NCBI RefSeq assembly: GCF_029626035.1
Contig: NZ_JARUBE010000003.1
Location: forward strand, 3,968,001-4,032,000
DNA from: Micromonospora sp. WMMD980
Lineage (GTDB): Bacteria; Actinomycetota; Actinomycetes; Mycobacteriales; Micromonosporaceae
Direction of reading: 5' to 3'
Length of the DNA: 64,000 bases
The first letter of the stretch is position 1. The number at the start of each line of letters is the position of its first letter. The translations under genes and the position numbers were made by a program. The notes beneath the pieces are model-generated. The model did not search any database. It was not told where the DNA came from and worked only from the letters and a program-made list of their open reading frames with translations. Of this stretch, positions 58,779 through 64,000 are shown in pieces.

Positions 58779-59642
58779 ATGACCACTCTCGGCATCGCCG
58801 TCGTCGACTACCGCAGCGCGGCCGACACCGCCGGCCTGGTCCGCTCGATCGTGGCCCACCACCACGACCCCGACCTGCGGGTGGCCGTCGCGCTCGTCGA
58901 CAACGGTGACCGGCGCGCCCCGTTGGAGGAGGTCGCCGACCTCGCCCGCCGGCACGGCCTGCTGGCGCGGGTGCTGCACGGGCACGGCAACGTCGGGTAC
59001 GCCGCCGGCAACAACCTCGCCGCGCGGTGGCTGCGCGACGCCGGGGCCGACGTGATCTGGGTGCTCAACCCGGACGCCCGGATCACCGGCGGTTCGCTCG
59101 CCTCGGCGGCACGTCTCGGCGCGGGCGACGACGGGTGCGCGATCGGCGCGACCGCGTACCGGGACGGCGGCGGGACGGTCCGGCCCGACCTGGGCGCGGT
59201 CGACCTGTGGACCGGCCGCAGCGGACGGTCAGCGGGCCCGCGCGCGCTGACCTACGTGGCCGGGCACTCCGTGCTGCTCACCCGGGCGGCGTTCGACGGG
59301 CTGGGCGGGTTCGGCGAGGAGTTCTTCCTGTTCTACGAGGAAGCCGACCTGGCGGTCCGGTCGGCCCGGCTCGGCGTACCCGTGCGGGTCGTCGCGGACC
59401 TGCTGGTGACGCACGCCGGCGGGGGCGCGACGGGCGCGAGCGCCGACCTGCGGGCCAAGTCGCTGCTGACCTGGTTCCACGCCAGCCGGAGCTGCATGAT
59501 CTTCTTCCGGCGGCACTACCCCCGCCGTCTCCCGGTGGCGGTGGCGGCCCGGCTGCTCTACGCCGGCCGGGCCCTGCTGGCGGCCGGCCCGGCCGCGGCG
59601 GGCGCGGTGCTGCGCGGCACGGCGGCGGGGTTGCGGTCGTGA
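58779..59642 (+). CDS. Family 2 glycosyltransferase
   Basis: The 287-residue GT-A enzyme has IAVVDYRSAADTAGLVRSIV, VALVDNGDRRAP, NVGYAAGNNLAARWLRDAGA, VLNPDARITGG (the DXD-type site) and FFLFYEEADLAVRSARLGVP. This set is typical of rhamnosyltransferases, which fits the dTDP-rhamnose genes nearby. The stop overlaps the next GTG (GTGA). Confidence 0.92.
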   Translation: MTTLGIAVVDYRSAADTAGLVRSIVAHHHDPDLRVAVALVDNGDRRAPLEEVADLARRHGLLARVLHGHGNVGYAAGNNLAARWLRDAGADVIWVLNPDARITGGSLASAARLGAGDDGCAIGATAYRDGGGTVRPDLGAVDLWTGRSGRSAGPRALTYVAGHSVLLTRAAFDGLGGFGEEFFLFYEEADLAVRSARLGVPVRVVADLLVTHAGGGATGASADLRAKSLLTWFHASRSCMIFFRRHYPRRLPVAVAARLLYAGRALLAAGPAAAGAVLRGTAAGLRS

Positions 59643-60868
59643 TCGCGGCAATCCGGCGGGCGGTCGCCAGCGCCACCCTGATGTACGTCGTCGCGCTGGC
59701 CATGTCGGGCGTGGCCATCCTGCTCAGCATCGCGCTCCCGCCCGCCGAGCGGGGTCTGCTGGTGGCCACGACGGCGAGCGCCACGATCGCCGTGGCGGTC
59801 GGCGGGCTGTCGCTGGAGACGTTCCTGCTGGCGCAGGGGCGGCGCTGGCTCGACGAGCTGGCCGGGCGCCGCAGCCTGCTGGTCTACCTCGCCACCGTGC
59901 CGATGACCGCCGCGCTGGCCGGGATGTTCGCGCACTACTCCGAGGAGGCGCGGCCGGGTCTTGCGGTCCTCGGCGCGGCGTGCCTCGCGGCGAGCAACGT
60001 GCCGGCCGCCGCCGGGCTCACCCTCGGCGGCTTCCTCAGCGTCTACCGCTACCGGGCCGCGTTCGCCGCCGTCGCGCCGGCGCTGTACGCCGGGCTCATC
60101 CTCACCGGGGTGGACGACGCGGACCGCTGGCTGGTGGCGTGGCTGGGCTGCCAGGCGGTGATGGCGGTGGCGTTCTGGGCGCGGCACGGCCGGCCGCTGG
60201 CCCGGCTGCTGCGGCGGGCCGCCCCGCCCCGGGAGCGGATCACCCGGTTGGGGCTCACCCACACCGGCGCGGTGGCCCAGGTCTTCACCTACCGCTTCGA
60301 CCAGTTGGCGCTGGCCCGCCACCAGGGGCCGGACGTGCTGGCGGTCTATTCCCTGGCGGTCGCGGCGATCGAGTTCACCCAGGCCGGCGCCGTGGTCGCC
60401 GCGCAACGCACGCTCGGCGACCACGAGGACGGCTCCGACCGGCGGCTGGCCGGCGTGCTGCGCCGGGCGGTCTGGCTGTCCGCCGGGATGGGGGTGCTGG
60501 TCCTGGCCGGGCTCGCCGCGATCGGGGTGCTCGCCGACGGCTACACGGCCGCGCTGCTGATCGGCCTGATCCTGGTGCCGCGCAGCATCGCGGTGACCGT
60601 CGGCAAGGTGCTCAGCGCCCGGCTGGTCAACCTGGGCGGCGAGCGCGCGACGGCGGTGATCGCGGTGGGTACCGCCCTCGCCGCGATCGTCGGCTACTCT
60701 CTCACCGCTCCCGCGTTCGGCGCGGTGGGCGTCGCCGCCGCGTCGGTGGCGCTCTTCGCGGCGCACAGCACCGCCACCGCCGTCACGCTGCGGAGCTGGC
60801 CCGCGCGGCAGGACGCGCCGGATCCCGCGCCCCCGGCCCGGAACAGTGAGGTTGGCAGCAGTGCCTGA
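59639..60868 (+). CDS. Polysaccharide flippase-like membrane protein (Wzx/MATE-like)
   Basis: The 409-residue protein from GTG 59639 has about 11-12 membrane helices and the MOP-superfamily pattern: LMYVVALAMSGVAILLSIAL, QVFTYRFDQLALARHQGPDV, then LAVYSLAVAAIEFTQAGAVV. Its place among glycosyltransferases indicates export of lipid-linked repeat units. Sequence similarity in this group is low, so the call rests on topology, motif and context. Confidence 0.82.
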   Translation: MIAAIRRAVASATLMYVVALAMSGVAILLSIALPPAERGLLVATTASATIAVAVGGLSLETFLLAQGRRWLDELAGRRSLLVYLATVPMTAALAGMFAHYSEEARPGLAVLGAACLAASNVPAAAGLTLGGFLSVYRYRAAFAAVAPALYAGLILTGVDDADRWLVAWLGCQAVMAVAFWARHGRPLARLLRRAAPPRERITRLGLTHTGAVAQVFTYRFDQLALARHQGPDVLAVYSLAVAAIEFTQAGAVVAAQRTLGDHEDGSDRRLAGVLRRAVWLSAGMGVLVLAGLAAIGVLADGYTAALLIGLILVPRSIAVTVGKVLSARLVNLGGERATAVIAVGTALAAIVGYSLTAPAFGAVGVAAASVALFAAHSTATAVTLRSWPARQDAPDPAPPARNSEVGSSA

Positions 60869-61757
60869 CACGGTCGTCGCGGTGATCCTCAACTGGAACT
60901 GCGCGGACGACACGCTGCGCTGCCTGCGGGCCGTGCTCGCCGGCAGCGTCGTGCCCGAGGTGGTCGTCGTCGACAACGGGTCGACCGACGACTCGGTCGC
61001 GCGGCTGGCCCACCTCGACGGGCCGGCCACCCTGCTGCGGCTGGACGACAACCTCGGCTACGCGGGCGGGATGAACGCCGGCATCCGGGCCGCCCGGGAA
61101 CGCGGCGCCGACTGGGTCTGGCTGCTGAACGCCGACGCGGTCCCCCGCCCGGGCGCGCTCGCCGCGCTGCTGGCGCACCGGGAGCGGTTCACCGTGGCCA
61201 CGTCGGTGCAGACGACCTCGGCGCACCCGGACGACCCGGACCCGGAGCCGTACGTGGTCGCCGCTCTGCTCCCCGGCGGCAAAGTCCGGCCGTTCGGCTG
61301 CGCCGGGTGCGCCGAGGGGCTGCACGAGGTCGACGTGGTCACCGGGGCCGCGCTGCTGCTGCGGGTGCCCGACGTCGTCCGGGTCGGGTTCTTCGACGAG
61401 CGCTTCTTCCACTACAAGGAGGAGTTCGACCTGGTCCGCCGGATCGCCGACGCGGGCGGGCGGATCGCGCTGGTGTGCGGTTCGGAGGTCTGGCACCGGC
61501 GCGGCGGCAGCCTCAGCGGGTCCAGCCCGCGGGCGATCTACTACCACCACCGCAACGAGATCCTGTACGTGCGCAAGCACTACCGCCGCCCGCTGCGGCG
61601 GCTGCTGCTCGGCGAGCCGATCCACTACCGGCGGCTGGCGACCGCGCTGCTGCGGCTGGCGGCGGGCGACCGGGCGCGCCGGCTCGGCTCGCGCGCGGTC
61701 CTCGCCGGTTACCGGGACGGCCTGCGCGGCGTCCACGGCCCCACCGAGAGGTTCTGA
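60861..61757 (+). CDS. Family 2 glycosyltransferase (rhamnosyltransferase-like)
   Basis: The 298-residue GT-A enzyme shows VAVILNWNCADDTLRCLRAV, EVVVVDNGSTDDSVARLAHL, NLGYAGGMNAGIRAARERGA, LLNADAVPRPG and FFDERFFHYKEEFDLVRRIA. GTG 60861 is preferred because GAGG lies 10 bases before it; GTG 60846 would add five residues. It overlaps the flippase gene by 8 bases. Confidence 0.92.
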   Translation: MPDTVVAVILNWNCADDTLRCLRAVLAGSVVPEVVVVDNGSTDDSVARLAHLDGPATLLRLDDNLGYAGGMNAGIRAARERGADWVWLLNADAVPRPGALAALLAHRERFTVATSVQTTSAHPDDPDPEPYVVAALLPGGKVRPFGCAGCAEGLHEVDVVTGAALLLRVPDVVRVGFFDERFFHYKEEFDLVRRIADAGGRIALVCGSEVWHRRGGSLSGSSPRAIYYHHRNEILYVRKHYRRPLRRLLLGEPIHYRRLATALLRLAAGDRARRLGSRAVLAGYRDGLRGVHGPTERF

Positions 61758-61760
61758 ACG

Positions 61761-62909
61761 GTGCATCTGCTGTTCGTGAGCCATTCGGCGGAGCTGATGG
61801 GTGCGGAACGGTCGCTTGTCGCGTTGGTCCGCGAGGCGGCCCGGGTGCGTGGCCACCGGGTCACCGTCACGCTGCCGGCGGCCGGTCCGCTGGAGTCCGA
61901 GCTGACCGGGGCGGGCGCGGCCGTGGCGGTCCTGCCGACCCGGCTCTGGATGGGTCGGCGGCACCGCGGCCCGGTCGGTGTGGTGCGGTCGGTGCAGGCG
62001 CTGGCCTCGGTGCCCCGCTACCGTCGGTTCCTGCGGCGGGCACGACCCGACCTGGTGGTGACGAACTCGGTCGTGGTTCCGGCCGGCGCGCTCGCCGCCC
62101 GGTCGGCGGGCGTCCGGCACGTGTGGACGGTCCGGGAGAGCCTGCTGACCAACCCGAGCCTCCGCTGTGCGCTGCCCCGCCGGACGATCGCCCGGATCGT
62201 CGCCGCCCGCTCGGACGGTGTCGTCGCCATCTCGCGCTACGTCGCCGAGCAACTGCTGGCGGCGGCGCCCGACGCCGCACCGAAGCTGCGGGTGGTCCCA
62301 CCCGCGGTGGAGCCCCGCGCGGCACCTCCCCCGGCCGGCGCCCGGGAGCCGGTCACACCCGGGCTGGCGAAGCTCGTGCTGCTCGGGCGGTTCACGCCGG
62401 AGAAGGGGCAGGCGGACGCCGTCGAGGCGCTCGGGCGGTGCCTGCGGGCCGGGCGACCGCTGCGGCTGACGCTGGCCGGGGTCGGCGACCCGGCTGCCCG
62501 GCGGGCCGTGCGGGAACTCGCCGAGCGGCACGGCGTCGGCCACCTCGTCGACGTGCACGCGTGGGTGGACGACCCGTACCCGCTGTACGCGGCGGCGGAC
62601 GCGACCCTGATGCTCTCCCGCAACGAGGCGTTCGGGCGGGTGACGGTGGAGTCACTGCTGGCCGGCACTCCGGTGATCGGCTATCGGGCCGGCGCCACCA
62701 CCGAGATCCTCGCCGACGGTGGCGGGGTGCTCGTCGCGCCGGATCCCGGGGAGCTGGCGCGGACCCTGCTGGGCCTGGCCGCCGACGCGGACGCCGTGGG
62801 CCGGCTCCGGTCCGCCGCCGCCCGGCGGGCCGGCGCGCTGGCCGCCGTTCCCTCGTCCGCGTCGCGCTTCGTGTCCTACCTGGAGGAACTGCGGGCGGAC
62901 CACCGGTGA
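61761..62909 (+). CDS. Family 4 glycosyltransferase
   Basis: The 382-residue GT-B enzyme has LLFVSHSAELMGAERSLVAL at the N-terminus, LVLLGRFTPEKGQADAVEAL and LMLSRNEAFGRVTVESLLAG with the E-x7-E motif, GYRAGATTEILADGG. It starts three bases after the preceding stop, and its own stop overlaps the next gene by 4 bases. Confidence 0.92.
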   Translation: MHLLFVSHSAELMGAERSLVALVREAARVRGHRVTVTLPAAGPLESELTGAGAAVAVLPTRLWMGRRHRGPVGVVRSVQALASVPRYRRFLRRARPDLVVTNSVVVPAGALAARSAGVRHVWTVRESLLTNPSLRCALPRRTIARIVAARSDGVVAISRYVAEQLLAAAPDAAPKLRVVPPAVEPRAAPPPAGAREPVTPGLAKLVLLGRFTPEKGQADAVEALGRCLRAGRPLRLTLAGVGDPAARRAVRELAERHGVGHLVDVHAWVDDPYPLYAAADATLMLSRNEAFGRVTVESLLAGTPVIGYRAGATTEILADGGGVLVAPDPGELARTLLGLAADADAVGRLRSAAARRAGALAAVPSSASRFVSYLEELRADHR

Positions 62910-64000
62910 CCCGGTCGTCGTGGTCGATCTGGCCGCCGGCCGCGCTGGCGCTGTCGGTCGGCCTGCTCGCCGGGTGGCGGCCCCTGCTGGCCGGCGTCGC
63001 GGCCCTGGTGGCGCTGGCCGGTTGGGCGCTGTGGGACCCGGCCCGGCTGAACCACGCGCTCTTCGCGGTGCTGTTCCTGGTGCCTGTCACGGTCCGGCTC
63101 GGCGGGTGGGACAAGCCGGTGTGGATGGTGCTGCTGACCGCGACCGCCATCGCCCTCTACGGCCGGCTCCAGCGCCTGCGCCCGGACGAGCCGCTCGGGT
63201 CCGCCGGGGCGGCCGCGTTCGCGCTGCCCGTCGCGGGCGTCCTCGCCGCGCCGGCGCACTGGAGCGGCCCGAAGGACCTGGTGTTCGCGCTCGCCCCGTT
63301 CGGCTGCTACGCGGTCGTCACCTGGCACGTGGTGGCGGAGGCCCGGCGGGACCCGGCGGCGTTCGTCCGGCTGGCCCGCTTCTTCGCCTGGCTGGGCGTG
63401 CCACTGGCGCTCCTCGCCGTGCACCAGCGGGTCACCGGGACCTGGCCGGTGCTGGACGAGTTGGCCACCAGCAACGCCTTCACCTCGTCGGCCGGCGCCG
63501 GCCGGTCGGTCGCCACGACCGGCCACCCGATCGTCTACGGCGCCTACTGCCTGATGTCGATGGGCGTCGCGCTCGCCCTGCGCGGCCGGGCCTGGCCGGT
63601 GCCGTTCGCCGCCGGCGTGGTCGGGCTGCTGCTCTCCGGCTCGCGCAGCGCCTGGATCGGGGTGGGGTGCGCCGGCGTGGTCTGGTATCTCACCCGCCGC
63701 CCCCGGCTGACCCGCCAAGGTGTCGCCGCGATCGCGGCGACCGCCGCCGGCGCGGTGGCGCTGGCGCTGGCCGGCCCGGCACCGGTGCGCGGCGCGGTCG
63801 ACATGGTTCGCGCCCGGATGTCCGACGTCGGCGGGTCCAGCTCCGCGACGGCCCGCTACCGCCGGTACGAGGTGGCGTGGGACGCGCTCACCGACGGTGT
63901 CGACCGGGTGCTGTTCGGTCTCGGGCCGGAGGCTCACGTCCGCTTCTTCCAGGAGGTGGGGATCGACGACCACCTGGCGCAGACGTTCGACAACAGCTTC
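62906..64000 (+). CDS. O-antigen ligase/Wzy-like membrane protein (partial, runs off right edge)
   Basis: The frame opens at GTG 62906, overlapping the stop of the glycosyltransferase gene (GTGA), and stays open to the last base, giving 365 visible residues. Many membrane helices are seen (about 10 so far). The Wzy_C-type periplasmic loop region is recognisable: SVATTGHPIVYGAYCLMSMG, LLLSGSRSAWIGVGCAGVVW, then SSSATARYRRYEVAWDALTD and LFGLGPEAHVRFFQEV. It should polymerise or ligate repeat units outside the membrane. The C-terminus is missing only because the window ends. Confidence 0.88.
   Translation, partial: MTRSSWSIWPPAALALSVGLLAGWRPLLAGVAALVALAGWALWDPARLNHALFAVLFLVPVTVRLGGWDKPVWMVLLTATAIALYGRLQRLRPDEPLGSAGAAAFALPVAGVLAAPAHWSGPKDLVFALAPFGCYAVVTWHVVAEARRDPAAFVRLARFFAWLGVPLALLAVHQRVTGTWPVLDELATSNAFTSSAGAGRSVATTGHPIVYGAYCLMSMGVALALRGRAWPVPFAAGVVGLLLSGSRSAWIGVGCAGVVWYLTRRPRLTRQGVAAIAATAAGAVALALAGPAPVRGAVDMVRARMSDVGGSSSATARYRRYEVAWDALTDGVDRVLFGLGPEAHVRFFQEVGIDDHLAQTFDNSF

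Overview
The window is 64 kb of very GC-rich chromosome with strong G/C bias at third codon positions, many GTG starts, 4-base stop/start overlaps, and actinobacterial families throughout (SigE-type and other ECF sigma factors, CU044_5270-type partner, Orn, LCP protein, YkuD lipoproteins, ricin-B and CBM2 tailed secreted enzymes). The set and style fit the Micromonosporaceae, most likely Micromonospora or a close relative; this is inference, since no rRNA or marker comparison was possible.

Layout. 1-7.5 kb: a ROK repressor facing a NagZ-like GH3 enzyme, a TetR regulator, a GNAT enzyme, a two-component system, two small conserved proteins and an HTH/Clp-N protein with two palindromic operators. 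7.6-14.2 kb: secreted GH59-like and CE1-like enzymes with ricin-B tails, two VOC proteins and a DUF885 protein; three of these long genes carry frameshifts. 14.2-15.3 kb: a TetR/DUF1772 pair with palindromic operators. 15.4-20.9 kb: a compact islet next to a tRNA-Lys, holding what looks like a cyclophane (triceptide/AmcA-like) RiPP locus: precursor, radical SAM maturase, two small proteins, a pentapeptide-repeat protein and a divergent XRE regulator. 21-33 kb: a large secreted VWD protein, a MacB-type ABC exporter with SigE and a partner protein, a Cys-containing HTH regulator, a CBM2 polysaccharide deacetylase, a CE2-like esterase fused by deletion to a 5-formyl-THF cyclo-ligase remnant, and a frameshifted sigma factor with its partner. 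A second tRNA-Lys copy closes this part.

33-45 kb: two tandem L,D-transpeptidase lipoproteins, tRNA-His, oligoribonuclease, a GT87 mannosyltransferase-like protein whose 3' end was replaced by a 714-bp insertion flanked by 25-bp direct repeats, and a copper/thiol module (YcnI, CopCD-like YcnJ, ECF sigma, MauE-like, DsbA-like). 45-48.3 kb: a nickel/cobalt ECF transporter (CbiM, PDGLE, CbiQ, CbiO) behind a Nur-box-like palindrome. 48.3-51.5 kb: Bcp peroxiredoxin, HNH nuclease, tRNA-Leu, GNAT, an expansin-like protein and a small unknown. 51.6-64 kb: a cell-surface polysaccharide cluster with an LCP ligase (broken by an in-frame amber codon), an initiating glycosylphosphotransferase, the four dTDP-rhamnose genes, four glycosyltransferases, a flippase-like protein and an O-antigen-ligase-like protein that runs off the right edge.

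The most interesting part is the RiPP islet. Its 60-residue precursor ends in a duplicated aromatic motif (FDNRPTWAN / FDSRPGWDNW) and overlaps the maturase stop codon by 4 bases, in a chain of four translationally coupled genes preceded by a strong leader hairpin. Single-base frameshifts in several otherwise well-conserved genes are either real decay or assembly errors and are flagged where they occur.
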